This document shows positions 16,168-23,701 of a stretch of 41,868 bases of DNA, piece by piece. The number at the start of each line of letters is the position of its first letter. The first letter of the stretch is position 1. Made by a program: the position numbers and the translations under genes. The stretch is from Spirochaetae bacterium HGW-Spirochaetae-7 (GTDB taxonomy: Bacteria; Spirochaetota; Spirochaetia; Treponematales; UBA12059): positions 1 to 41,868 of the forward strand of contig PGXR01000004.1 of the NCBI GenBank assembly GCA_002839245.1. The letters are read 5' to 3'. The notes beneath the pieces are model-generated. The model was not told the origin of the DNA and did no database searches. It worked only from the letters and a program-made list of their open reading frames with translations.

Positions 16168-17256
16168 TCATAGGCCGGTTTGCATGGCCATGATGCCGCT
16201 CAGGCCTACGTCGGGGAAGAGGTCCTCCTCCCAGAGGATGATGACGAGGCCGCCGACGATGGCCGCGTCGCGCGCGCGCGCTCCGGGTACCGGGGCAGCC
16301 GGGGTTTGCACCGTCGTCACGCAGCCGTCGGCAGACTGGCGAGTTGTCGAAACACGCCAGTCGTCGGTGACGACGATGGCCGCGATACCGTCGCCAGTGC
16401 CTGAAGCGGCGAGCTGAGCCCACGCCGGAGCGGCCTCGCCCGGGTCTCCCCGGACATAGGCCCGCCTCGAGCCGTCGGTGAACCGGGCTTCCACGAGCAG
16501 CGAGCCGCCCAGGGCAGCGGCGGCCGTCCTGAGCGCCTCCGGCGCGGCGCCCAGCGGCATGGGCGAGACGAGTTTCTCGAATGCCAGTCGCTCCAGCGGC
16601 TCGGTCGCGCCGGAGCCTGAAGCGCCGTCAGGCGAGTAGCGCGCGTAGCCTGGAATGACGCGGTCGCCCGCTTCCGACCGGTACTGCACCAGCCAGGAAT
16701 CCGCGGATGACGGATACAGCGCGTAGGCGTCGCCGCCGACGCCGGGGGCAAGTATCGAGGCTGAAGAAGCGGTGGCCGTGACCGTCACAGAAGCGGGCGA
16801 CCGCGGCACTTCCGTCTCGTATATCGGGTGGCGGAACAGCAGGAACAAGGCTTCGTTTCCGCGGGCCCACGACGACGAGACAGTACGCCCGGCAAACTCG
16901 CCCTCTGCGCCGGGCAGGGCTTCGACGGACAGCCTGGTGCCGCTGCGTCCGGCGCCAGTTCCTCGCCGGACGCTGAGCCTGGAAAGTCCTGTCCTGTTGA
17001 CGGCGAGCACCGCGATGTCGCCGAGCGGCTGTATGGCGGCCGCGGAGCGGGCGACCGGGAAGGGTACGGCCATCCGCCCGGGATCGTCGGCAAGGTCGGC
17101 TGTCCATGGCACGAGGGTACCATCGTCGCCGACGACGAGGACCAGGGCCTGGCCGGCGGGCACTTCGAATCCGGCGGGCGCGGGTTCGCCGGCAGTCGCC
17201 GGGGTGGATCGTCCGCAGGATGCCGATGCCAGCGCAAGCGTCAGGGTGAACGCCAT
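16168..17256 (-). CDS. Hypothetical lipoprotein
   Basis: 362 aa. Signal with lipobox LASASC at the N-terminus, then a Ser/Ala/Gly-rich, low-Lys protein with many short beta-like segments; it could be a beta-propeller, but no repeat is convincing. No family recognised. The ATG at 17256 lacks a good ribosome-binding site. AAAGGAG occurs ~45 bases further upstream, just past the proS stop, but no ATG/GTG/TTG follows it in frame, so the true start is uncertain. Gene order and strand suggest co-transcription with proS (57 bases) and with the barrel-like protein downstream. Confidence 0.6.
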   Translation of the reverse strand: MAFTLTLALASASCGRSTPATAGEPAPAGFEVPAGQALVLVVGDDGTLVPWTADLADDPGRMAVPFPVARSAAAIQPLGDIAVLAVNRTGLSRLSVRRGTGAGRSGTRLSVEALPGAEGEFAGRTVSSSWARGNEALFLLFRHPIYETEVPRSPASVTVTATASSASILAPGVGGDAYALYPSSADSWLVQYRSEAGDRVIPGYARYSPDGASGSGATEPLERLAFEKLVSPMPLGAAPEALRTAAAALGGSLLVEARFTDGSRRAYVRGDPGEAAPAWAQLAASGTGDGIAAIVVTDDWRVSTTRQSADGCVTTVQTPAAPVPGARARDAAIVGGLVIILWEEDLFPDVGLSGIMAMQTGL

Positions 17257-17313
17257 GGAGAGAGCCGCGACCCCACGGGCTGTCGCGGCCGTCCGGTTCG
17301 TCTGCCGCTCCTT

Positions 17314-18810
17314 TCAGTACGAGCGCGCGAATATGGCCCGGTGTTTCGCCGGGGCACCGCATAGGCAGCAGGTACCTTCGCAATTGTCCTGCTGGTCGAG
17401 CGGCATGTTGCGTATCGTCACCTTGAGCTCCGCCTTGAGAGCGGCCTCGCATTCGCGGCTGCCGCACCACAGGCCGCGGGCATAGCCGCCGGTTGCCTCC
17501 GCGGTGCCTTCGTGCGACTCGCCGTCCACGGCGGCCTGAGCCTTGGCTTTCTTTTCCTTGCCGAAGAACGCTACCATCTCTTCATGGCTGGCGACATCCC
17601 TGGTGTTGGCGTCCCTGAATGCACGCGCCTTTTCGAGGAGGTCATGCTGCATCGCCGCCAGGATTTCCCGCGCCTTGGCCGGAGCGTCCTCGACCTTGAC
17701 GAAGGTCTTCTCCCCGGTGTCGCGGCGGACCATCACCACGTTACCGGCGGCGGCGTCTTTCGGGCCGGCCTCGACGCGTATCGGCACGCCGCGCATCTCC
17801 CACTCGGCAAACTTCCATCCGGGCGTGTTGCTGTCGTCGTCGTCGAACGCGACGCGCCGGCCGTCCGCCTTGAGCGCGGCGACCACCTTGAGCGCGTATT
17901 CGAGCACCACGGCCTTGTTGTCGGTCTTGAAGATGGGCACCACGACGATCTCGTCGGATGCCAGCGATGGCGGCAGGACGAGGCCCTTGTCGTCGGAGTG
18001 GGTCATGATGATGGCGCCGACCAGGCGCGTCGACGCGCCCCAGCTCGTCGCCCATACATGGTCGAGGCCGCCTTCGCGGGTCTGGAACTGGACGTCGAAG
18101 GCCTTGGCGAAATTCTGCCCGAGGAAATGGCTCGTGCCGGCCTGGAGCGCCTTCTTGTCCTGCATCATCGCTTCTATGGAGTAGGTGGCGACGGCGCCGG
18201 CGAATTTCTCCGCGTCGCTCTTGCGGCCCGCGATGACGGGCAGGCAGAGGTATTCCTCGGCGAACTTGCGGTAGACCTCGAGCATTGTCTCGGTCTCCTT
18301 TTCCGCCTGTTCCCGGGTCTCGTGGGCGGTATGGCCTTCCTGCCACAGGAACTCGGTAGTACGGAGGAAGAGGCGCGTGCGTTTCTCCCAGCGGACGACG
18401 TTGGCCCACTGGTTGTAGAGAAGGGGAAGGTCGCGCCACGACTGAATCCAGTCGCGATACTTGCTCCAGATGATCGTCTCGCTCGTCGGCCTGACTACCA
18501 GGGGCTCGTCGAGCTCCTCGCCGCCCGCGTGCGTTACCACGGCCAGCTCGGGGCTGAAGCCGGCGACGTGCTCGGCTTCCTTCTTGAGGAAGCTCATGGG
18601 GATGAACATGGGGAAATACGCGTTCTGGTGCCCAGTTTCCTTGAAGCGGCGGTCGAGCTCGTCACGCAGGCGCTCCCATATTGCGTACCCACGCGGCCTG
18701 ATGACCATGCAACCCTTGACCGGCGAATAGTCCGCGAGTTTCGCGTTCAGAACTATGTCGATATACCACTGCGAGTAATCGACGCTGCGTGGAGTGATCT
18801 TTTCGGCCAT
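17314..18810 (-). CDS. proS: Prolyl-tRNA synthetase, archaeal/eukaryotic-like type
   Basis: Charges tRNA-Pro with proline. 498 aa, the length of the short ProRS type that lacks the bacterial editing insert. Class II motifs are visible: motif 1 region YPxF-like GHQNAYFPMFIP, RPTSETIIW, motif 2 RWEKRTRLFLRTTEFLWQEG and GTSHFLGQNFAKAF. The anticodon-binding domain follows (residues ~285-390), then the C-terminal domain with paired cysteines (GLWCGSRECE, CEGTCCLCG) that binds zinc in this type. ATG at 18810 with a GAGG ribosome-binding site. This type is found in spirochaetes, some Firmicutes and Thermus. Confidence 0.96.
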   Translation of the reverse strand: MAEKITPRSVDYSQWYIDIVLNAKLADYSPVKGCMVIRPRGYAIWERLRDELDRRFKETGHQNAYFPMFIPMSFLKKEAEHVAGFSPELAVVTHAGGEELDEPLVVRPTSETIIWSKYRDWIQSWRDLPLLYNQWANVVRWEKRTRLFLRTTEFLWQEGHTAHETREQAEKETETMLEVYRKFAEEYLCLPVIAGRKSDAEKFAGAVATYSIEAMMQDKKALQAGTSHFLGQNFAKAFDVQFQTREGGLDHVWATSWGASTRLVGAIIMTHSDDKGLVLPPSLASDEIVVVPIFKTDNKAVVLEYALKVVAALKADGRRVAFDDDDSNTPGWKFAEWEMRGVPIRVEAGPKDAAAGNVVMVRRDTGEKTFVKVEDAPAKAREILAAMQHDLLEKARAFRDANTRDVASHEEMVAFFGKEKKAKAQAAVDGESHEGTAEATGGYARGLWCGSRECEAALKAELKVTIRNMPLDQQDNCEGTCCLCGAPAKHRAIFARSY

Positions 18811-18939
18811 GTGGGTACCTCTTCCGGGGACTTCGCGGCCTTTAACCGGCGCGAAGGATGCTGTAGCGCATAAAACGACGAAGCGCCGACCCTCGGGAGC
18901 CGGCGCCTTCGAGGCGCGTTTCGATAGTATACGATCTCC

Positions 18940-18999
18940 CGGCGCCTGTTCAACGGCGCCGCCGACACCGCGGCGATGCCGCTAATGCGGCGATGCCGC
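18940..18999. repeat. Cluster of GC hairpins between proS and the DUF2259-type gene
   Basis: A 7-bp stem CGGCGCC/GGCGCCG (18940-18961) is followed by two identical self-complementary 13-mers, GCGGCGATGCCGC (18970-18982 and 18987-18999), separated by TAAT. They lie just past the stop of the minus-strand secreted-protein gene and may end its transcript, although there is no T-run. The 210-bp gap otherwise holds only the proS promoter region. Confidence 0.45.
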
Positions 19000-19020
19000 A
19001 TGCCTGGACAAGAAGGCCGG

Positions 19021-19707
19021 TTATGGCAGGCGGAAGGCTTCGACCATGTAGCGGATAGACGAGCCGCCCGCGTTCTTTTCCAGCCGTTCGACCAGCGTTA
19101 CGACCGTCTTGCCGTCAGGCGCCAGGATTATCTCCCGGATCGTGTAGTCGGCAACGCCCTTGCGCTTTATGGCGGGGTTGCCGGCCTTGAGGCTGGTTTT
19201 CTTGCCATCCTTCGCCACCGTCACTTCCAGGCTGAACGACGAGGAGAAGGCGCCGGCCTGTTCCTCGACAGTCTCCTTGAGGGCGACGTCCCATTGGGCG
19301 CCGGTCTCGAAATCCTTGAACGACAGCGTGTCAGGGCCGGAGCTTCCATTCAGGAGCAGGTATACGAGGCGGCCTTGCGCGAGATGGTCTATCCTCAGCT
19401 TCCTTGCCGCGGGCACCGCGTCGGAGAACAGCTTGTAGAAACCGCCCGCAGGATCCCATCCTGGCTGAAGCGAGGCTCCGTACATGCCCTTGAATATGCC
19501 GTCCTTCACGAAATCGTTCTTTTTCGTGTCGACAAGGTACAGTTCGGCATACGGCTTGTCGTTCGACGCGTCGAGTCCGTAGAACCCGAACATGAAGCAG
19601 GACGAATCGGGAGAGAAGCCGAGGTTGACGAGGGTGGCGACGTCACCCGCGAAGGCCGTCGAACCGAACGCCAGAACCAGGGCGACGAGCGCTATCCATC
19701 TCTTCAT
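19021..19707 (-). CDS. DUF2259-type predicted secreted protein
   Basis: 228 aa with signal peptide (MKRWIALVALVLAFGSTAFA). The mature part starts DVATLVNLGFSPDSSCFMFG, a phrase I associate with DUF2259 secreted proteins found mainly in spirochaetes. Start at 19707 is chosen over the in-frame ATG at 19731 because GGGAG lies 8 bases upstream and the signal peptide follows directly. Function unknown. The gene stands alone, divergent from the membrane protein at 19814. Confidence 0.8.
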   Translation of the reverse strand: MKRWIALVALVLAFGSTAFAGDVATLVNLGFSPDSSCFMFGFYGLDASNDKPYAELYLVDTKKNDFVKDGIFKGMYGASLQPGWDPAGGFYKLFSDAVPAARKLRIDHLAQGRLVYLLLNGSSGPDTLSFKDFETGAQWDVALKETVEEQAGAFSSSFSLEVTVAKDGKKTSLKAGNPAIKRKGVADYTIREIILAPDGKTVVTLVERLEKNAGGSSIRYMVEAFRLP

Positions 19708-19813
19708 CGATATTCTCCCATCGGGCGGCAACTGGGACAGCCGACCCCGTTACTAATATCGGCATGCGGCTGTTGCCCTTGAGGGAAAAGCCTTGCGGTA
19801 GTACGGTAGTTCC

Positions 19814-20617
19814 ATGACGATCAAACTTCGCGAACGGCTGTTCTGGGGATTTTCCTCGATTTCAGCGACGGCCCTCGTTGCCGCCGCACTTGTAGCCTGG
19901 TCGATTGGGCCAGACGGCTGGAGGCGAGCCGTCGAAGCCGGTTTCTTGGCAGACCGCCCTGTTGATTTCTACACGGTGGTCGGTACAGCGGCTGTTTTCG
20001 GCCTTTATGCCGTCGTCGTCCTGGGTTTCATCGTTATCAGGAGCGGCAAGACCGTCTCGATAGAGGTCTTCTTCTTCGCCCTGTGGGTATTCTGCCAGTC
20101 GTTCGAGCTTGCAAAGGTAGCCTCGGTCGTATTGGGAGCAAGGGGGGCTGGTTCAGGCGCTTTCGAGCTCGTCACCCGGGTGGCGCTGTTTGGCCACTAT
20201 TGCGGAGCCATAGCCGTTTTCTCCGGCAGCCTGTTCTCCGTCGGGCTCAAGCAGGAACGCACGTTGGCGATGTTCGCGATGACCGTGATGGTGGCCTTGT
20301 TCTTTGCCTCGGTACACCCGCTCAATTCGATAGGACAGGGCAAGGACCTGCTGGCAGACAGAGGCGTCGTTTCGCTTTCCAGGGCTTTCGAGATATCGCT
20401 GGCCTTGATGGCGGCGGTCGATTACCTCATCGGGTGGAGGGCCAGCCGGGACAAGTCATACATGATGGCTGGCTTGGGGATTCTTGCGTGCGTCGCGGCA
20501 TCCAATGTCCTCAAGTCATCATTCCAGCCGCTGGTGGCCGTGCTGGCAGTTCCGGTGCTGGTATTCGGGACTTGGCTGCACCTGCGGAGTCTGCACGACT
20601 ATTACCTCTGGCGTTGA
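19814..20617 (+). CDS. Hypothetical seven-helix membrane protein
   Basis: 267 aa. About seven hydrophobic segments (near residues 15-35, 52-76, 82-100, 120-145, 152-170, 195-210 and 225-250). No catalytic motif is visible and I do not recognise the family. The size and helix count fit a sensor-type 7TM domain without an output domain. Convergent with the CTP-dependent kinase-like gene (22 bases between stops). Confidence 0.6.
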   Translation: MTIKLRERLFWGFSSISATALVAAALVAWSIGPDGWRRAVEAGFLADRPVDFYTVVGTAAVFGLYAVVVLGFIVIRSGKTVSIEVFFFALWVFCQSFELAKVASVVLGARGAGSGAFELVTRVALFGHYCGAIAVFSGSLFSVGLKQERTLAMFAMTVMVALFFASVHPLNSIGQGKDLLADRGVVSLSRAFEISLALMAAVDYLIGWRASRDKSYMMAGLGILACVAASNVLKSSFQPLVAVLAVPVLVFGTWLHLRSLHDYYLWR

Positions 20618-20639
20618 ACGCAAGCGCCGCCTGCCGGAG

Positions 20640-21275
20640 TCATGCCAACCCGAAAACCGCCACCGCGCAGACGCCGACGACCGTCGGCAGCAGGATATTG
20701 TCCAGATCCCTGGACGGGATAGCCTCGGTGACGGTAGCGATCACCGCAATGGTCGCCGACCGCGGGGCATCGCCGGTCAGCGCGTAGGTAGAGCTGATGA
20801 CTGCAATGAAGCAGGTCAGGCTTCCCTCGATCGATTTTCCGCCGGTGAACGGGATCTTGATGGTTCCGAAAGCCTTTCCGACGAGGCTCGAGAATCCATC
20901 GCCGAACGCGAGCGCGTAGATGGCGATAGCCGCGGCCGGCTCGGGATACAGCATGAGGGCGAGCAAGGCGCCGAGTCCGAGGGTCACCGGGCCGTATACG
21001 AACCTGCCGGCGTCCCGTCGCCTGGCCGCGACCGCCGTGATCCTGCTGATTATGGCGATCTCGTAGCCATGCAGTCGCATAAGCTCGCTATATGAATAGA
21101 CCAGCACGCCGGACGACAACAAGGCGACGGTAACGCTAAAATTCCAGCCAGCGAGCGTTGGAACGAGACCTATGAGAAGGTGGATGCTTTTTCTTACCAG
21201 TTCGGTCCTGAGTTCGGCGGACCAGGGGCGTACAAGGGCGATCGTTTCTGCTGTTCCTGCGCTATTGAATATCAT
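20640..21275 (-). CDS. CDP-diglyceride synthetase/dolichol-kinase-like membrane enzyme
   Basis: 211 aa polytopic protein of the phosphatidate cytidylyltransferase / SEC59 / phytol kinase superfamily, using CTP to phosphorylate a lipid alcohol. The key conserved region is present: ELVRKSIHLLIGLVPTLAGW at the N-terminus (the RKxxH of this family) and IYALAFGDGFSSLVGKAFG with the GD, followed by KSIEGSLTCF (KTxEG-like). The ATG at 21275 is chosen because upstream residues do not resemble the family; GGAGC lies 14 bases upstream. It may act as a diacylglycerol or polyprenol kinase. Confidence 0.78.
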   Translation of the reverse strand: MIFNSAGTAETIALVRPWSAELRTELVRKSIHLLIGLVPTLAGWNFSVTVALLSSGVLVYSYSELMRLHGYEIAIISRITAVAARRRDAGRFVYGPVTLGLGALLALMLYPEPAAAIAIYALAFGDGFSSLVGKAFGTIKIPFTGGKSIEGSLTCFIAVISSTYALTGDAPRSATIAVIATVTEAIPSRDLDNILLPTVVGVCAVAVFGLA

Positions 21276-21484
21276 TGTTTTCTCATTGCTCCAATGAAGG
21301 ATATGCAAGAAGCGATCCAAATTTAGCAGTGCGCAAGATGCTTGTTCTATATATATGCTGTCAAGATAATTATATCCGATATAACAAAGGCTTGACAGCA
21401 AGGTATCGAAAGAACGTATGGTATTTCATACTTCCAGTATGGCGATGTACATACTGTACCGCTTCCCGGGACGACAGCCCCGTG

Positions 21485-21514
21485 TTGACACGGGACTCGA
21501 CCCGAAGTTAATAT
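21485..21514 (+). promoter_or_regulatory. Possible promoter of the tRNA-Val locus
   Basis: TTGACA (21485-21490), spacer of 18, TAATAT (21509-21514). The -35 lies inside a CCCGTG-TTGA-CACGGG palindrome (21479-21494). Initiation near 21521 would place the 5' half-tRNA ~20 bases downstream and the intact tRNA 80 bases downstream. The rest of 21276-21480 shows no gene. Confidence 0.4.
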
Positions 21515-21565
21515 CCCCGGCGTATTGTCTGTTTGTCGAGTCGATTGACTCAGCGGGAGAGTGCG

Positions 21566-21704
21566 CGCTTGGCTTGCTTTCCTGCATTAGTATTTTTTGT
21601 GGGCGATTAACTCAGCGGGAGAGTGCTACCTTCACACGGTAGAAGTCACTGGTTCAATCCCAGTATCGCCCACTAAAAATACCGAATCGAAAGCAAGCCA
21701 AGCG
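21566..21704. repeat. Nested inverted repeats enclosing tRNA-Val
   Basis: Outer arms 21566-21581 (CGCTTGGCTTGCTTTC) and 21689-21704 are perfectly complementary over 16 bases. Inner arms 21590-21607 and 21665-21682 pair at 17 of 18 positions and include the tRNA acceptor stem. Together they give a 34-bp stem, broken by a small internal loop, with the tRNA at its tip. The segment lies exactly between the two halves of a second, broken tRNA-Val. Confidence 0.85.
21601..21672 (+). tRNA. tRNA-Val (anticodon CAC)
   Basis: 72-nt cloverleaf: acceptor GGGCGAT/ATCGCCC (7 bp), D-stem ACTC/GAGT, anticodon stem CTACC/GGTAG with loop TTCACAC (anticodon CAC, decoding GUG), T-stem ACTGG/CCAGT with loop TTCAATC, discriminator A. 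CCA is not encoded (CTA follows). All stems pair perfectly, so the gene looks functional despite its odd setting. Confidence 0.95.
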
Positions 21705-21733
21705 AACCTTCACACGGTAGAAGTCACTGGTTC

Positions 21734-21809
21734 CTCGCCAGGGTACTGGCAGCGCCTGAGTACGCGTTCGTTCGCGAACGCTACGTCAATCGTACTCGAT
21801 TGACGAAAG
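21734..21809 (+). other. 76-bp hairpin insert in the T-loop of the broken tRNA-Val
   Basis: It contains three consecutive stem-loops: GCCAG-GGTA-CTGGC (21737-21750), GCGTTCG-TTCG-CGAACGC (21764-21781) and a 9-bp CGTCAATCG-TACT-CGATTGACG (21784-21805). This replaces only the AAT of the T-loop. The boundaries are exact by comparison with the intact tRNA. It resembles a small mobile palindromic (REP/MITE-like) element; no protein is encoded. Confidence 0.7.
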
Positions 21810-21880
21810 CCCAGTATCGCCCACCAAAAACGCTGAAGCGAAAGCAAGCCAATTGGATCCTGGATTTCATTACGCATCCG

Positions 21881-22093
21881 ATGGGGGCGATTTTCGGCGG
21901 GAAACCGTTACCACCCGACCTCCCGCTTCTTTTTGCCGGTTCTCCCAAAGTCGGACTTGGCATGTACAACCGCTCGTACGCTCTGGCCATAGCTTTCGAT
22001 GTTTGGCTGACGGTTGCAGGCATCGCGTCCTATGTCGCGTTCCGGAAGAGCGGGTCATCAAGCATAAGGAACGAAGGATCAGGCTCTCGGTAG
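21881..22093 (+). CDS. Doubtful small membrane ORF
   Basis: 70 codons with one hydrophobic segment (ALAIAFDVWLTVAGIASYVAF). It has no good ribosome-binding site, runs in frame upstream into the tRNA duplication, and overlaps the end of the histidine-kinase gene on the other strand by 15 bases. It could be the tail of a gene broken by the rearrangements at the tRNA locus. Family not recognised. The remaining bases to 22078 hold nothing else. Confidence 0.25.
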   Translation: MGAIFGGKPLPPDLPLLFAGSPKVGLGMYNRSYALAIAFDVWLTVAGIASYVAFRKSGSSSIRNEGSGSR

Positions 22094-23617
22094 TACCTGG
22101 CGCATTCCGTCGTCTGCCGGCAAGGACAGCCGGAATGACGATCCTTTGCCCGGAGCGCTCGTCACCTCCAGTCTTCCGTGCATTAGCCTGGTGAATTCCA
22201 TCGACAGGATCAGGCCGAAGCCGACTCCCTGCTCGCCGTTCGTTCCCGTGCGGTGAAGATGGCCGTCCACCTTGAACAGTTTAGACAACTCGTCGGCATC
22301 CATCCCGACACCTTCGTCATTCACGGAGATCCGCCATCCTGCGCTATCCCGCTCGGCATGAACCGAAACACAAGTCCCGGCGGGCGAGAATTTTACCGCA
22401 TTCTGGAGCAGGTTGCGGAGCACGGAATCGAGCATGTCCCGGTCCGCGGCTACCATTAGCCCGCCGGATGCGGGAACCTCCAGCCTGACGCCCTTGCTTG
22501 CCGCCGCTTCTCGCAGGATCTCGGCTTGTTCCCGGATGGATGCCGAAGCGTCGACGCCGGTGATGACAGGGAGGATAGCCCCGCTCTGGCAGCGGGCCCA
22601 CGCGAGCACCTTGTCGACCAGCGCCAATGAGGCCGTGGCCGTTTTCCCGATCTCGGCGAGCATGACGCTGTCTTTCGGGTCGATGGAAGCGCCCATCGAG
22701 GAAACGAGGTAGTCGGTAGCGCTTTCTATCCCTGAGAGCGGACTTTTCAGGTCATGGCTGAGGATGGAAAAGAAAGTGTTCTTGGCTTCGTTGGACAGGC
22801 TCAGCTCCAGTTCGCTCGCCCTGAGCTTCGTGAACATCTGTTCCTGCGGCCGCTCGAGGCCCGTTACCATTATGGAGCGGTAGATGAGATAGAAAGACGC
22901 TATCTTCAATAAATGCCCGGTCATGTTGAGCCAGTCGAAATTGGAAATGTACAGGGTGAAGGAGAGCTCCGACAGGACGGTCAGGAAGATCGACAGTATC
23001 AGGTTGACGTAAACTTCGCGGGAATACCTGGAACGGTTACGGCGGAGAGTCCATGCCGCTAACAGCAGGATTGCTATGATGACGGTCTCCGCGGCCACCT
23101 TGAAGGCGGTCTGGCCCGATCCGGCGACGAAGCATGCCGGGAATACCCTGTATATGAAAATGCTCGCGAAGATGGCGGCCGTGTACAGAGTATAAGCCCC
23201 TACGATCGGCGCCGCACGCCGGCCGGCCCGGTCGTGGTAGGCGTTGAATGACAGCAGGCTGACGGCTTCGAGGAACCGGGCAGCCACCCACAGCTGATTC
23301 GCGGGATACAGGTATCCGGGGAACAGGCCCATGCCGGCGAAGGCGAGCGTATGGAATAGATCGATGAAGGCGATGAAGGCATAGGCGATCCCGAGCGTCA
23401 CGAGCGAAGGCACCTGGTTGTATTTGCGGGTGTGCCAGGCAACCAGGAAGTAGCTGGCGGCGATGATGATGCTGAACAGTTCGGCCAGGCTGTGGAACAG
23501 GAGATAGCTCCAGGCGCGTGACGCCAAAATGGCCGCCAGAACCAGGGCAAGGCCGGCGATCGAACGGCGGTTCGTGGAGAGCGTCGATGGAGGAGGTATG
23601 CTGGCTTCGGCAGTCAT
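22079..23617 (-). CDS. MASE3-like membrane sensor histidine kinase
   Basis: 512 aa. Residues 20-250 form seven or more helices with the MASE3-like phrases FIAFIDLFHTLAFAGMG and YPANQLWVAARFLEA. A short coiled coil follows (~255-280), then the HisKA domain with His288 (FFSILSHDLKSPLSGIE), then HATPase with N-box NLLQNAVKFSP, DEGVGM and GVGFGL. ATG at 23617 with AAAGGAG eight bases upstream. No response regulator is adjacent, so it is an orphan kinase. The ligand sensed by MASE3 domains is unknown. Confidence 0.92.
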   Translation of the reverse strand: MTAEASIPPPSTLSTNRRSIAGLALVLAAILASRAWSYLLFHSLAELFSIIIAASYFLVAWHTRKYNQVPSLVTLGIAYAFIAFIDLFHTLAFAGMGLFPGYLYPANQLWVAARFLEAVSLLSFNAYHDRAGRRAAPIVGAYTLYTAAIFASIFIYRVFPACFVAGSGQTAFKVAAETVIIAILLLAAWTLRRNRSRYSREVYVNLILSIFLTVLSELSFTLYISNFDWLNMTGHLLKIASFYLIYRSIMVTGLERPQEQMFTKLRASELELSLSNEAKNTFFSILSHDLKSPLSGIESATDYLVSSMGASIDPKDSVMLAEIGKTATASLALVDKVLAWARCQSGAILPVITGVDASASIREQAEILREAAASKGVRLEVPASGGLMVAADRDMLDSVLRNLLQNAVKFSPAGTCVSVHAERDSAGWRISVNDEGVGMDADELSKLFKVDGHLHRTGTNGEQGVGFGLILSMEFTRLMHGRLEVTSAPGKGSSFRLSLPADDGMRQVLPRA

Positions 23618-23701
23618 AGGCGTCTCCTTTGGCGGCGATAGTCCTGGCGCTCATGAAGCGCCATGCCCGAGGCAGCGGGAGCCCGGCTCCTGCGTACCAC
23701 G

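Larger units (their letters stand above)
21542..21826 (+). pseudogene. Broken second tRNA-Val, split by two insertions
   Basis: Its 5' half (21542-21564) matches the intact tRNA at 22 of 23 bases and stops after the D-stem. Its 3' part resumes at 21706 with 28 identical bases (anticodon arm to T-loop), is cut again at 21734, and resumes at 21810 with T-stem, acceptor strand and an encoded ACCA end. The first insertion carries the intact tRNA-Val; the second is a 76-bp hairpin element. Acceptor pairing is only 5 of 7. It should not yield a normal tRNA unless the inserts are removed. Confidence 0.75.
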
